Source: Candidatus Dojkabacteria bacterium (lineage in GTDB: Bacteria; Patescibacteriota; Dojkabacteria; J137). Taken from it: a DNA stretch of 21,580 nt. Shown here in pieces: positions 1-7,240 of the stretch (positions are counted from its first letter, which is position 1; every line of letters begins with the position of its first letter). The notes below the pieces were generated by a model. It did no database searches, was not told the DNA's origin, and saw only the letters and a list, made by a program, of their open reading frames with translations. The stretch lies in contig JAGQLF010000010.1 of assembly GCA_020429545.1 (NCBI GenBank), positions 1-21,580 on the forward strand. The letters run 5' to 3'. The position numbers and the translations under genes are program-made.

Positions 1-10
1 ATTTTTCGTT

Positions 11-58
11 TAGAAATTAGAATTTGTCTCGAATTTCGTGCTTTGGATTTGGAATTTC
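11..58. repeat. AT-rich degenerate repeat tract upstream of rpmF
   Basis: This noncoding stretch is built from variants of the short words TTAGAAT and GAATTTC. TAGAAAT and TAGAATT are adjacent, and GAATTTC recurs at 31-37 and 52-58 with two similar 7-nt units between. An open frame with a TTG start runs through it into rpmF but looks nothing like L32, so I treat it as noncoding. The tract may be a decayed member of the 7-nt-phased repeats seen before gyrB and gyrA. That link is an inference. Confidence 0.35.
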
Positions 59-115
59 TGCAATTAGTATTTCCTAATTCAAGACCATATGCTAAAATTA
101 CCAAGTCCAATTTAC

Positions 116-127
116 ATTTAAATACAA
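116..127 (+). promoter_or_regulatory. 12-nt motif shared by rpmF and rpsP leaders
   Basis: ATTTAAATACAA lies 5 nt before the rpmF start codon. The identical 12-mer lies 3 nt before the rpsP start at 1625-1636, and both genes then continue with A's and ATGG. Neither has a purine-rich Shine-Dalgarno site. The motif could be a translation enhancer, or a promoter element giving a very short leader. In DNA this AT-rich a chance match is possible. Confidence 0.35.
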
Positions 128-132
128 GAAAA

Positions 133-351
133 ATGGCAGCAACACCGAAAAGAAGAAGATCAGCAAGTAAGAGAAACAGTACAAGAGCAGCAGAAAGATA
201 CGACAAACAAATAAGAAAAGCAAAGAAAATCAAAAAATTTGGTGGTTCTCACCTTGTAAAATCACCTGTGACTGGTAAATTAGTACCTGCTCATAGAGTT
301 ACAAAGAAAAACCCTGAATATAACTCTGTAAAAGTTATGCGAGAAGAGTAA
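133..351 (+). CDS. rpmF: 50S ribosomal protein L32 (bL32)
   Basis: Small basic protein of the large ribosomal subunit, 72 residues. The N-terminus MAATPKRRRSASKRNSTRA matches the usual L32 opening (M-A-x-P-K-R-R/K). The middle contains the SPVTGKLVPAHRV segment that corresponds to the L32 zinc-ribbon region. No cysteine is present, so this is the zinc-independent form. I chose the ATG at 133 and not the upstream TTG at 43 because homology begins here and the upstream residues are unlike any L32. nusB follows after 9 nt, so co-transcription is likely. In most bacteria rpmF is followed by plsX and fatty-acid genes; here those are absent. Confidence 0.9.
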   Translation: MAATPKRRRSASKRNSTRAAERYDKQIRKAKKIKKFGGSHLVKSPVTGKLVPAHRVTKKNPEYNSVKVMREE

Positions 352-360
352 AATATACTC

Positions 361-825
361 ATGGAAGATAACACAAACTCCAGAACAGATCCAAGAAGAC
401 TAGCTAGATTTCTCGCAATTCAGTATCTTTTCACTAAACTTCAAGAAGACAAATCACATGTAGGTTATAAGGTTTTTGAACCTAATTCACTTCTTTCTAT
501 TTTAGAGGAAAAGAAATTTAGTGGAAAACTTTATGAAGAATTAATTGAAGGAGTAGAGGAAAATACGGAAGAGTTAGATGCGACAATTCAAAAATATGCT
601 CCAGCTTGGCCCCTAGATCAAATCAATCCTGTAGACCTTATTGTTTTAAGAGTAGCCGTATTTGAAGGCTTTGTAGGCAAATTAACACCAATAAAAGTCG
701 TAATTAACGAGGCAGTTGACTTGAGTAAAGCCCTAAGTAGCGAAAAAAGTGGTAAATTTGTAAATGGAGTTTTAGGTGCAATTTTAAATAATCAAACATT
801 AACCGATGGACCAGCAAGTAAATGA
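361..825 (+). CDS. nusB: Transcription antitermination factor NusB
   Basis: All-helical RNA-binding factor that acts with NusE (S10) on boxA RNA during rRNA transcription. The 154-residue length is normal for NusB. Family hallmarks are the RRLARFLAIQYLF opening helix (residues 12-24), the I-N-P-V-D-L-I-V-L-R segment near residues 86-95, and the PIKVVINEAVDLSK then KFVNGVLGAIL block near the C-terminus. The start is the first ATG after rpmF; no clear Shine-Dalgarno site precedes it. The last 20 nt overlap rnc in another frame, so the two are probably translationally coupled. Pairing rRNA antitermination with rRNA processing makes functional sense. Confidence 0.93.
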   Translation: MEDNTNSRTDPRRLARFLAIQYLFTKLQEDKSHVGYKVFEPNSLLSILEEKKFSGKLYEELIEGVEENTEELDATIQKYAPAWPLDQINPVDLIVLRVAVFEGFVGKLTPIKVVINEAVDLSKALSSEKSGKFVNGVLGAILNNQTLTDGPASK

Positions 826-1531
826 ATTTATAAATAAATTAGAATTGAGTTTTAATAGCCCAGAACTATTGAAGGAAGCTTTAACACACAGATCTTATGT
901 TAATGAAAATCCAAATACACCAAATGGGCATAATGAACGTTTAGAATTTCTTGGAGATGCAGTTTTAGAACTGGCCACAACACAAATGCTTTTTAATGAC
1001 TATCCTAATTTTCCAGAAGGAGATTTAACAAGCTTTAGAGCTGCGTTGGTTAGAACTGAGTCTCTAGCTGAAGAAGCTTTAAAACTTGAATTAGGAAAGT
1101 ATCTTTTTATGAGCAACGGAGAAGAAGCAACTGGTGGTAGAGATAGGCAATATATTCTTGCAAACTCAATGGAAGCTCTTATTGGTTCAATATATTTAGA
1201 TCAAGGCTTTGACTCTGCATTGTTATTTATTAAAGAAAAAATCTATTACAAAGTGCAGAACATTGTAGACAATAGACTAGACATCGACGCAAAATCTAAA
1301 TTACAAGAATTATCTCAAGAACAATTAAAGATTACACCTACTTATACATTGATTTCAGATGAAGGACCTGATCATAATAAAACTTTCACAATGGGAGTAT
1401 TAATCGGTGAAACAATATTTGGTAAAGGAAACGGAGAGAGTAAACAAAACGCAGAGCAAGTTGCAGCTAGCGATGCACTAGAAAATTGGCAAGAACTTGT
1501 AGACAAACATTTTCCTACAAATAATGCATGA
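806..1531 (+). CDS. rnc: Ribonuclease III
   Basis: Double-strand-specific endoribonuclease that processes rRNA precursors and structured mRNAs. It has 241 residues, normal for the family. The RNase III domain covers about residues 5-150, with the signature NERLEFLGDAVLEL at 43-56 (metal ligands E44, E47, D51), E71, and the second motif NSMEALIGSIYLDQG at 120-134 (E123). The double-stranded-RNA-binding domain covers about 160-232, ending in QNAEQVAASDALE. The position equivalent to E. coli Asp114 is Asn120, a conservative change. The ATG at 806 gives the expected N-terminus and overlaps nusB by 20 nt. The stop is TGA. Confidence 0.95.
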   Translation: MDQQVNEFINKLELSFNSPELLKEALTHRSYVNENPNTPNGHNERLEFLGDAVLELATTQMLFNDYPNFPEGDLTSFRAALVRTESLAEEALKLELGKYLFMSNGEEATGGRDRQYILANSMEALIGSIYLDQGFDSALLFIKEKIYYKVQNIVDNRLDIDAKSKLQELSQEQLKITPTYTLISDEGPDHNKTFTMGVLIGETIFGKGNGESKQNAEQVAASDALENWQELVDKHFPTNNA

Positions 1532-1547
1532 CTATAATGCATTTTTC
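1523..1547 (+). terminator. Weak terminator-like hairpin after rnc
   Basis: AATGCAT (1523-1529) and ATGCATT (1537-1543) can form a 7-bp stem with a 7-nt loop, followed directly by three more T's. The 5' arm overlaps the last codons and stop of rnc. The stem is AT-rich and weak, so termination would be inefficient. Confidence 0.3.
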
Positions 1548-1624
1548 TGATAAAATCTTTAAGCCTAGTCAATAAATATATAGATTTATGCACTCAGAAC
1601 ATAAATTTATAGTAATTATTTAAT

Positions 1625-1636
1625 ATTTAAATACAA
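1625..1636 (+). promoter_or_regulatory. 12-nt motif shared by rpsP and rpmF leaders
   Basis: Exact second copy of ATTTAAATACAA, ending 3 nt before the rpsP ATG. It sits in the 108-nt gap between rnc and rpsP, where no Shine-Dalgarno sequence is visible. The matching position before two ribosomal protein genes is the reason for listing it. Confidence 0.35.
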
Positions 1637-1639
1637 AAA

Positions 1640-2053
1640 ATGGTACGAATGCGATTAACAAGAGTAGGTAGAAAGAACAATCCTGCATACAGAGTTGTTG
1701 TTACACCTAAAAGAGAAAAGCGAGATTCAAGAGCAATTGAGTATCTTGGACATTTTTCTCCTATGAGCAAGGTTCTTGAATTAAACAAAGAAAGAATTGA
1801 ATACTGGTTATCTGTAGGTGCTCAACCTTCTGAGACAGTAAAAAGACTTTTAATCAAGGAAAAGATACTAAAAGAAGATAAGAAATCAAAACCTTTCGCT
1901 AAGAAAGCTGGAAGAAAGAAATCAGAAAGAGATGCTGCTAAAGCAGATGCTGCAGAACAAGCTAAAGAAGCTGCTAAGGCTGCAAAAGAGGCAGAAGCTG
2001 CTGCTAAAGAAACTAGCGAAGAAGCGCCTGCTGAAGAAGAAACAGCTAAATAA
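1640..2053 (+). CDS. rpsP: 30S ribosomal protein S16 (bS16) with Ala/Lys/Glu-rich tail
   Basis: Small-subunit assembly protein. Residues 1-75 match S16: MVRMRLTRVGRKNNPAYRVV, then the D-S-R-A-I-E-Y-L-G-H-F-S-P segment. The ATG at 1640 fits the usual M-V-x-I-R-L-T-R start better than the internal ATG at 1649. At 137 residues it is longer than the usual 80-90; the extra part, from about residue 80, is a low-complexity tail rich in Ala, Lys and Glu, probably helical or disordered. The usual rimM-trmD-rplS partners do not follow. The gene ends before a strong palindrome and then faces the convergent pilus operon. Confidence 0.93.
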   Translation: MVRMRLTRVGRKNNPAYRVVVTPKREKRDSRAIEYLGHFSPMSKVLELNKERIEYWLSVGAQPSETVKRLLIKEKILKEDKKSKPFAKKAGRKKSERDAAKADAAEQAKEAAKAAKEAEAAAKETSEEAPAEEETAK

Positions 2054-2085
2054 TTTCCTATCCCTTCGATTTCGTTACACTCAAC

Positions 2086-2111
2086 TACATCCCCTTAATT
2101 AAGGGGATGTA
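2086..2111. terminator. Bidirectional terminator palindrome between rpsP and pilO
   Basis: A perfect 26-nt palindrome with arms TACATCCCCTTAA and TTAAGGGGATGTA. It has a GC-rich core (CCCC/GGGG) and is followed by an AT-rich stretch on both strands. It lies between the convergent rpsP (plus) and pilO (minus) genes, 33 nt after the rpsP stop and 31 nt beyond the pilO stop, so it fits a shared rho-independent terminator. Confidence 0.75.
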
Positions 2112-2141
2112 TTATTATGCAATAGCTTTATGATATTGAGT

Positions 2142-3059
2142 TTATTGATTTAATTGAATTAATTGAAGGTTTTGAGTATCTTCAATATCAAGATCTGTTG
2201 TTATATCTCCTTCATCTTCTTGATCTGATGTTTCTAAAGTTGATTCATCATCTTGATTATTTAAGATAGAATTCCGATTAACTTCTTGGATTGGGCTTGT
2301 AACTTCTTCAATTTGTACACCTCTCTTCTTGTCAAGGTACTCTTGTACATTTGAATTTATAACAACTGTTACTGGAACTTGTAGATAAGCGTTAAATAAA
2401 TCCTCACCAGAACTTCTTTCTGAAAACTGATACTTAATCAGATTCACTGTCATATTCCAGGTATCTTCTTGTCCAGCACTAAGATCCATTTCATTTACAA
2501 TAATAAAATCATCAATTTGTTCTAGATCATCTATAAAATCGAATACATCACCCACGTTTCCAGTTATTTCAAAAACATTTGGTAATTCCCTTAAATATAG
2601 TAGTTCATTGCTCTCTATGAAGCTCTCAGCGATTCCTGTGGTGTTTTCGTTAAGCTGTTGACTGTTAATTACTAAATTATGTGATCTTGCCAATTCTGAT
2701 ATCTTTTGCTGAAAATTAACCACCTCTGTTTGTTCGCTGGGCGCAATGGAATTTAGTATTTCCAAGTCTTGTTTTAACAGATCAGCATTTGCATTCAAAC
2801 CTTGTACAGCTACAAGTTCTTTCTTTTTATCATCAAGTCTATCGTTCAAGTCTCCAATCTCTCCAATCAATCCAAAAATTCTAAATACCTGAGGAATTGT
2901 GAGTCCAAACAAAATAAATAAAAAGATTAGTATAGCCAATATTGGTATAACGTAAATTCTTGCAATGTTAATCCATTTTTTGTAAGCAGCATTATGTTTT
3001 TTCTGCTTCTTATTAAGCTCAAAAGCCTTATCAATTGTTATTTTTTGATCATTACTCAT
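2142..3059 (-). CDS. pilO: Type IV pilus inner-membrane alignment protein PilO
   Basis: Bitopic membrane protein that pairs with PilN and links cytoplasmic PilM to the pilus machine. Its 305 residues show a basic cytoplasmic N-terminus (1-33), one membrane segment (about 34-56), a heptad-like coiled coil (about 62-104) and an extracytoplasmic ferredoxin-like region with the VFEITGNVGDVFDFIDDLEQ block typical of PilO. The last 60 or so residues form an acidic Asp/Glu/Gln-rich tail not usual for PilO. It is the last gene of the pilus operon, 2 nt after pilN. Assignment rests on topology, this block and the pilM-pilN-pilO order. Confidence 0.82.
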   Translation of the reverse strand: MSNDQKITIDKAFELNKKQKKHNAAYKKWINIARIYVIPILAILIFLFILFGLTIPQVFRIFGLIGEIGDLNDRLDDKKKELVAVQGLNANADLLKQDLEILNSIAPSEQTEVVNFQQKISELARSHNLVINSQQLNENTTGIAESFIESNELLYLRELPNVFEITGNVGDVFDFIDDLEQIDDFIIVNEMDLSAGQEDTWNMTVNLIKYQFSERSSGEDLFNAYLQVPVTVVINSNVQEYLDKKRGVQIEEVTSPIQEVNRNSILNNQDDESTLETSDQEDEGDITTDLDIEDTQNLQLIQLNQ

Positions 3060-3061
3060 TT

Positions 3062-3658
3062 TTATTGAATATTTGTTTCATCCTGAATAATATTAAACGT
3101 TATAGTGACTTTAATATTGCCACTTATTGGATCATCAGCAATGTTAGTGATATATGGCTCACTTACTTCATCGATTAATTTGGCTCTCCCTAAAATATCA
3201 ATTGCATTCTTATCGCTCTCAACTTCTACGGTCAATGTATAACCACCAGTAATAAGTTTTCCATACGATATTATTCTACCTTCATCTTGAGTCATTAATG
3301 TAGAGATCTCTAAAAGCCTTGACAGTGCTATATCTTTGGTAAGCGGTTCGATTAATAAATTCGATTTTTGAAAAATTTCACCGTGTGTTGCAATAACGGC
3401 ATTATAAGAATCAATATTTTCCTGCACTGTATCAATTTGATCTTGCACATAATCAGCCCTTGCTTGCACAGCAACAATTCTAATTAAGTTCAAAATCAAA
3501 AAAATGAAAACTCCTGCAAATACCAACACAAAAGCGTAAAGGGTAGTGTCATCACGTTCTTCTAATATTCTAATTTCATCTTCGCTTTGTTTTGGCAAAA
3601 GATTGAACGAGAAATAGTTAGGTCTTCTGTATTTGCTTTTAATTATTTGAACTGCCAT
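3062..3658 (-). CDS. pilN: Type IV pilus alignment protein PilN
   Basis: Bitopic membrane protein whose cytoplasmic N-terminal motif docks on PilM. Of 198 residues, FNLLPK at 18-23 is the diagnostic NLLP motif. A single membrane segment spans about 40-62, then a coiled coil (about 65-90) and an alpha/beta extracytoplasmic domain ending in the GNIKVTITFNI strand. It starts one nucleotide after the pilM stop and is followed 2 nt later by pilO, so these three are almost certainly translated together. It contains no cysteine. Confidence 0.87.
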   Translation of the reverse strand: MAVQIIKSKYRRPNYFSFNLLPKQSEDEIRILEERDDTTLYAFVLVFAGVFIFLILNLIRIVAVQARADYVQDQIDTVQENIDSYNAVIATHGEIFQKSNLLIEPLTKDIALSRLLEISTLMTQDEGRIISYGKLITGGYTLTVEVESDKNAIDILGRAKLIDEVSEPYITNIADDPISGNIKVTITFNIIQDETNIQ

Positions 3659-3659
3659 T

Positions 3660-4700
3660 TTATATTCCTTTTAATGCCAGGCCAACTGCAACATTAAATG
3701 ATGAAATATTATCTTGATTATATTTTTTAGTAAGCTTTCCAGACATTTTAACTTTATTCAGAATATTCATATTCATAATTTCCATACCAAGTTTAGTTTT
3801 CATGTATTCATCAAGTTTTATCAAGTGACTTCCTCCACCTGTAATGTAAACCTGCTTTATTCTTTGTCCACCAATTTTACTTGAGTAATAAGTAATTGTT
3901 CTTGAAACTTCACTAACAATAATGTCTACCACAGGCTGAATTGATTTAGCTATCTTTCCATCACCAGCTGAAAAATCAATTCCATATGTCATTTTGTATT
4001 GTTCAGCCCTTATCTCATCTAAACCATAATCCGATGCAATAACCTTTGTAAAATCATTTGAACCTGTGCCAACTGTTTGAGAGAAAACTACAACTCCTTT
4101 TCTTTCTATGATTAAATTTGTGCTATTTGCGCCTATATCTACAACAAAAGAATCCTCGGCAACAGAGTAGTTTTTATACAGTGCTCGTGCAATAGCAAGA
4201 GCTTCTGTCTCAATTGCTAATAAGTTTAACTTAGCTTTGTTAGCTAATATTTGATATTTCTGAATCAGTTCCTTTGGTGCTGCAACAGCATACCAATTTA
4301 TAAATTCCTTCCCATTTTTATTTACAGAATCTATTCTTTCATAGCTTACATTAAGTGTCTCGATTGGTACTGGAATTAATGGCTTTATTGCCCAGTGAAC
4401 AGCTTCTTCAAGTTCATTATCTGGCATTGCAGGGATTGTAATTAACCTAGAGAAAATTACCTTTTCAGATAACGACATTACCACATTTTTGGAACTCAAT
4501 CCTGCACCTTTTATGCATTCAGTTATTTTTTCGGACAACATCTGTAATCCTTTATCACTCTGGTTATCTAAAAGAGAGGAGTTTATTCTCACGGAATTTA
4601 AGGATTCAATTGTATAACCACCTGTCGAAGGTCTTGCCATACAGGTTTTTATAGCAGAATTACCAATATCAAGTGCGAAAAATTCAGGAATTTTTGCCAT
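3660..4700 (-). CDS. pilM: Type IV pilus actin-like ATPase PilM
   Basis: Cytoplasmic actin-like (FtsA-fold) protein that binds PilN and helps place the pilus motor. Length 346 residues, normal. Nucleotide-site motifs are visible: phosphate-1 loop ALDIGNSAIK at 9-18 (D11), phosphate-2 loop VVDIGANSTN at 186-195 (D188), and adenosine motif YITGGGSHL at 285-293. The HWAIKPLIP segment (102-110) resembles the PilM E-x-A-V-x-W/E-x-x-x-x-I-P region. A 55-nt gap separates it from the upstream PilX-like gene, the longest space in the distal half of the operon, so an internal promoter is possible but not evident. Confidence 0.92.
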   Translation of the reverse strand: MAKIPEFFALDIGNSAIKTCMARPSTGGYTIESLNSVRINSSLLDNQSDKGLQMLSEKITECIKGAGLSSKNVVMSLSEKVIFSRLITIPAMPDNELEEAVHWAIKPLIPVPIETLNVSYERIDSVNKNGKEFINWYAVAAPKELIQKYQILANKAKLNLLAIETEALAIARALYKNYSVAEDSFVVDIGANSTNLIIERKGVVVFSQTVGTGSNDFTKVIASDYGLDEIRAEQYKMTYGIDFSAGDGKIAKSIQPVVDIIVSEVSRTITYYSSKIGGQRIKQVYITGGGSHLIKLDEYMKTKLGMEIMNMNILNKVKMSGKLTKKYNQDNISSFNVAVGLALKGI

Positions 4701-4755
4701 AAAAAAATTATTAAATATTTTAGATACTTTTATATTAAAGAAATATCAGTTGTTT

Positions 4756-5679
4756 TTAAAGGGTAATATTTCCATCTGTAATGATTGTGTAATTGAATAT
4801 TGAATCAAGCTGAGTCTCTATAGAAATAAATGATTCAATTTCAGCTACAGGTGTTTCTGAGTCATTAGGATCATATACTGAAGTTTTAAATGACCTAATT
4901 TGAAATGGAAATGAGGCTGGATCGCTAGGTATCATATTTAAAAGAGTAGGACCTGACAGGTTATTTCTTGTTCGTGCGGTTAATGATATAGAGGTAGTCT
5001 GATAATTAACTGACTGAAGATCTACTATATTACTAATATTAAATCTGGTTCCTCTTCCTCCATTAAGCGAAACAAAGTTAAAATTTGCAGCTCCGCCTAA
5101 GCTATCATAAACACCAAATGCGTCAAAGATATCTCTTGTTTCATCTAAAGGTTCATTTGTATCCCAAATTCCATCAGAATCTAGATCTTCAAAGTAAGTA
5201 ATTGCAATTTCCATTGCAATATCCTGGTCCCATGTAATATCTAAACTCTGATCATAACCATCAAGTACAAAAGACATTGTTTCATCTTTATAAAGTTCTA
5301 ATCCCTCTATATTTTTATCTTCTATAACCCTAATAGATGTGTCTAAGTCTAATCCAAGTGCATTATCATCATTGATTTTACATTCATAGCCAATTTCACT
5401 TGAACTATTGATAACTTCACAACTAGTAACATAATTATCTAAATCGCTATCATTACTCAAATCACTCAATGGTATTGTAGTATCGCCATATTTATCAATT
5501 ACCCTCTGTAGCTCCACCTCTGCAACATTAAGTAACTGCTCATACTTTTGATTTGCCACAACTTGAGACGTATCTCGACTTGTCACAATAACGACACCAA
5601 CTATAACCACTGCCAATACCATCAGCACGAGTAGAGTGATTAGCAGTATCTGTCCTTTTTTTCTTTCTTTATAATTCAT
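4756..5679 (-). CDS. PilX/GspK-like minor pilin with EF-hand-like loop
   Basis: Pilin-like protein of 307 residues, the largest in the set. A type III leader with KKG at 7-9 precedes a hydrophobic helix (about 10-33), but position +5 of the mature chain is Ile and not Glu, as in PilX/GspK-type tip subunits. Residues 165-176 (DLDSDGIWDTNE) form a full EF-hand-like loop with Asp/Glu at positions 1, 3, 5, 9 and 12. Two cysteines (C87, C100) could form a disulfide. It starts within the last 11 nt of the PilW-like gene. By analogy it may cap the pilus tip complex; the exact family is uncertain. Confidence 0.65.
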   Translation of the reverse strand: MNYKERKKGQILLITLLVLMVLAVVIVGVVIVTSRDTSQVVANQKYEQLLNVAEVELQRVIDKYGDTTIPLSDLSNDSDLDNYVTSCEVINSSSEIGYECKINDDNALGLDLDTSIRVIEDKNIEGLELYKDETMSFVLDGYDQSLDITWDQDIAMEIAITYFEDLDSDGIWDTNEPLDETRDIFDAFGVYDSLGGAANFNFVSLNGGRGTRFNISNIVDLQSVNYQTTSISLTARTRNNLSGPTLLNMIPSDPASFPFQIRSFKTSVYDPNDSETPVAEIESFISIETQLDSIFNYTIITDGNITL

Positions 5680-6178
5680 AATTTCTTGTAGATACAGAAA
5701 CCTGTCTAATAATATTATTTATTTCAAGTGCATTGTTTGTATGATCTGCTACTAAAGTAATAAGAATATTATTTTTTGCTTGAGTTGGGTCTTGCACAAA
5801 TCCAGGTTCAAATGTAAATGTTGTAAATTCGATATCAGATTCGCTCTGAAATATTATAGTGCTACTTCCATCCTCTTTACAAATACTTGTACCACATAAA
5901 TACCATGTTACTCTTTCCTGGTCCACAATTATTTCACAAGAATCACCCGAACAGTTAGATATATCAACCAAATCAGCCTGTCTAACATCTCGCTGAATTA
6001 AACTTGCAATCGACGTAATTTCTTCTCTCATGTTACTTCGTGCAGTATTTTTAACAGTAACACTAAGTGAAATTAAAAGAGAATTAAAAAAAATCACAAT
6101 AATTATGCTGACGATACCAATGCTTATAACCATCTCAACCAGAGAAAAAGCTTCTTTTTTATTTATATATTTAGACAT
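5669..6178 (-). CDS. PilW-like minor pilin (prepilin-type N-terminus)
   Basis: Predicted pilus-tip or priming subunit of 169 residues. The leader MSKYINKKEA is followed by FSLVEMVISIGIVSIIIVIF, with Glu at +5 and a hydrophobic helix, as in the PilW/PilJ minor pilins. The residue before the cleavage site is Ala, not the usual Gly. Four cysteines cluster in the middle (N-C-S-G-D-S-C, then L-C-G-T-S-I-C), allowing two disulfides. I chose the ATG at 6178 because it gives a standard short leader; a longer frame back to 6253 only adds residues overlapping the PilV-like gene. It overlaps its upstream neighbour by 8 nt (ATGTCTAA) and its downstream neighbour by 11 nt. Confidence 0.68.
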   Translation of the reverse strand: MSKYINKKEAFSLVEMVISIGIVSIIIVIFFNSLLISLSVTVKNTARSNMREEITSIASLIQRDVRQADLVDISNCSGDSCEIIVDQERVTWYLCGTSICKEDGSSTIIFQSESDIEFTTFTFEPGFVQDPTQAKNNILITLVADHTNNALEINNIIRQVSVSTRNYEL

Positions 6179-6689
6179 TACCGTATCTATAACCTTTAAT
6201 AACATTAGCCCTGACATCACCGTTTGGTAAAACATAAAAAGATCTAACAACAATCTCGTATATTCTCTTGCTATTTACGCCTAGTCTTGGAATTATTTCA
6301 ATCTGAACACAAATTTCTGAATTTGAGCTTACATCATCTGGCAAAAGAGTCTTAACATTATATTTATTTTGACTTGTGCAAGATGTATTAACGGTGTCAT
6401 TAATCTCATACTGTAGTCTTGCTGTTTCGTCTAATGAAAAAAATACAGAAGAATTTACTGCAACTGCTGATATATCTTGAGATAACGATATTGTTGCTGG
6501 AGACTTTGCTGCCTCTAAGGCTTTGATCATAACTGAATTTGCACTATCTTCAATATCATTCACCTTGATTCTCACAAGTGAATTAATCATAATGCTTATT
6601 GAAGCAACCATTGCAGTTGAGATCACACCTAAAACAATCATTACTTCTGCAAGAGTAGCCGCTTTTTTTCTTTTTTGTCTATTGCTCAT
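6171..6689 (-). CDS. PilV-like minor pilin (prepilin-type N-terminus)
   Basis: Predicted minor pilin of 172 residues. The basic leader MSNRQKRKKA precedes ATLAEVMIVLGVISTAMVAS. The +5 Glu is present, but the mature chain would begin with Ala where most pilins have Phe, and -1 is also Ala. This A-x-L-x-E-V pattern resembles PilV/GspI-type subunits. Two cysteines (T-S-C-T and E-I-C-V) could pair. The start overlaps the end of the GspH-like gene by 11 nt, and the stop overlaps the PilW-like start by 8 nt, which suggests coupled translation of the whole minor-pilin block. No other function is suggested by the globular part. Confidence 0.65.
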   Translation of the reverse strand: MSNRQKRKKAATLAEVMIVLGVISTAMVASISIMINSLVRIKVNDIEDSANSVMIKALEAAKSPATISLSQDISAVAVNSSVFFSLDETARLQYEINDTVNTSCTSQNKYNVKTLLPDDVSSNSEICVQIEIIPRLGVNSKRIYEIVVRSFYVLPNGDVRANVIKGYRYGNV

Positions 6690-7239
6690 CTATTGAATTC
6701 TGAGTTAGATTTATTGTTATAGATCTTGTTGATCCGCCATTTACATGACTTACTAAAATGTCGCATGTTCCAGTTGAAATAATATTGGCATTATTTAATT
6801 GTCCCAATACTTGGTCGCCAATAACTGCAATAATTTCTAAAGATGAATTTTTAAATGCTATCAAATTCCCTGGGCAACCGCTCGATAATTCTATTTCTAC
6901 ATTAGAAAAACTATTTGACTTTATATTACCTTCTTGTTCCACACAATCTAATTGAGAACCTCCGGAATCAGTACAAGCATATAAAGAGAAGTTGTTATCC
7001 TCTATATAAATACCATAGTAATCCGGTGCTACTGGAACTCCTGCTATTGTGGTATATGCAATAGAATTTCTTGCTTTATTTTGTATAGTTCTAACATAAG
7101 TAGCAACATCTGAATATCCATTTTGCACCTCAATATAGTCTCTAAACCTAACTACACCAATGGTGCCAAAACTCAAGATAATAACCATAATACTCATGGC
7201 TATTAGCATTTCTATCAGTGTGAACGCGCTTTTCTTCAT
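6679..7239 (-). CDS. FimT/GspH-like minor pilin
   Basis: Predicted minor pilin of 186 residues, which in other systems helps prime pilus assembly or bind DNA. Leader MKKSA precedes FTLIEMLIAMSIMVIILSFG, with Glu at +5. Ala stands at -1 in place of Gly. The following R-F-R-D-Y-I-E-V-Q-N-G-Y-S-D-V-A-T-Y-V-R-T-I-Q-N-K-A-R-N-S pattern is like the FimT/GspH family (helix with Q-x-A-R-S/N). Four cysteines lie in the globular part. I chose the ATG at 7239 over an in-frame TTG at 7257: it gives the usual 5-residue leader and begins one nucleotide after the pilD stop. Confidence 0.68.
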   Translation of the reverse strand: MKKSAFTLIEMLIAMSIMVIILSFGTIGVVRFRDYIEVQNGYSDVATYVRTIQNKARNSIAYTTIAGVPVAPDYYGIYIEDNNFSLYACTDSGGSQLDCVEQEGNIKSNSFSNVEIELSSGCPGNLIAFKNSSLEIIAVIGDQVLGQLNNANIISTGTCDILVSHVNGGSTRSITINLTQNSIDEQ

Positions 7240-7240
7240 T

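Noticed and set aside
43..132. N-terminal extension of L32 from a TTG at 43
   Set aside because: The 30 extra residues do not resemble L32, derive from a repetitive AT-rich tract, and the ATG at 133 gives the canonical N-terminus.
1372..1593. Minus-strand open frame opposite the end of rnc
   Set aside because: Shadow of the well-supported rnc gene, with no family resemblance.
6179..6253. Longer start for the PilW-like gene
   Set aside because: It would add 25 residues before a standard short prepilin leader and greatly lengthen the overlap with the PilV-like gene.
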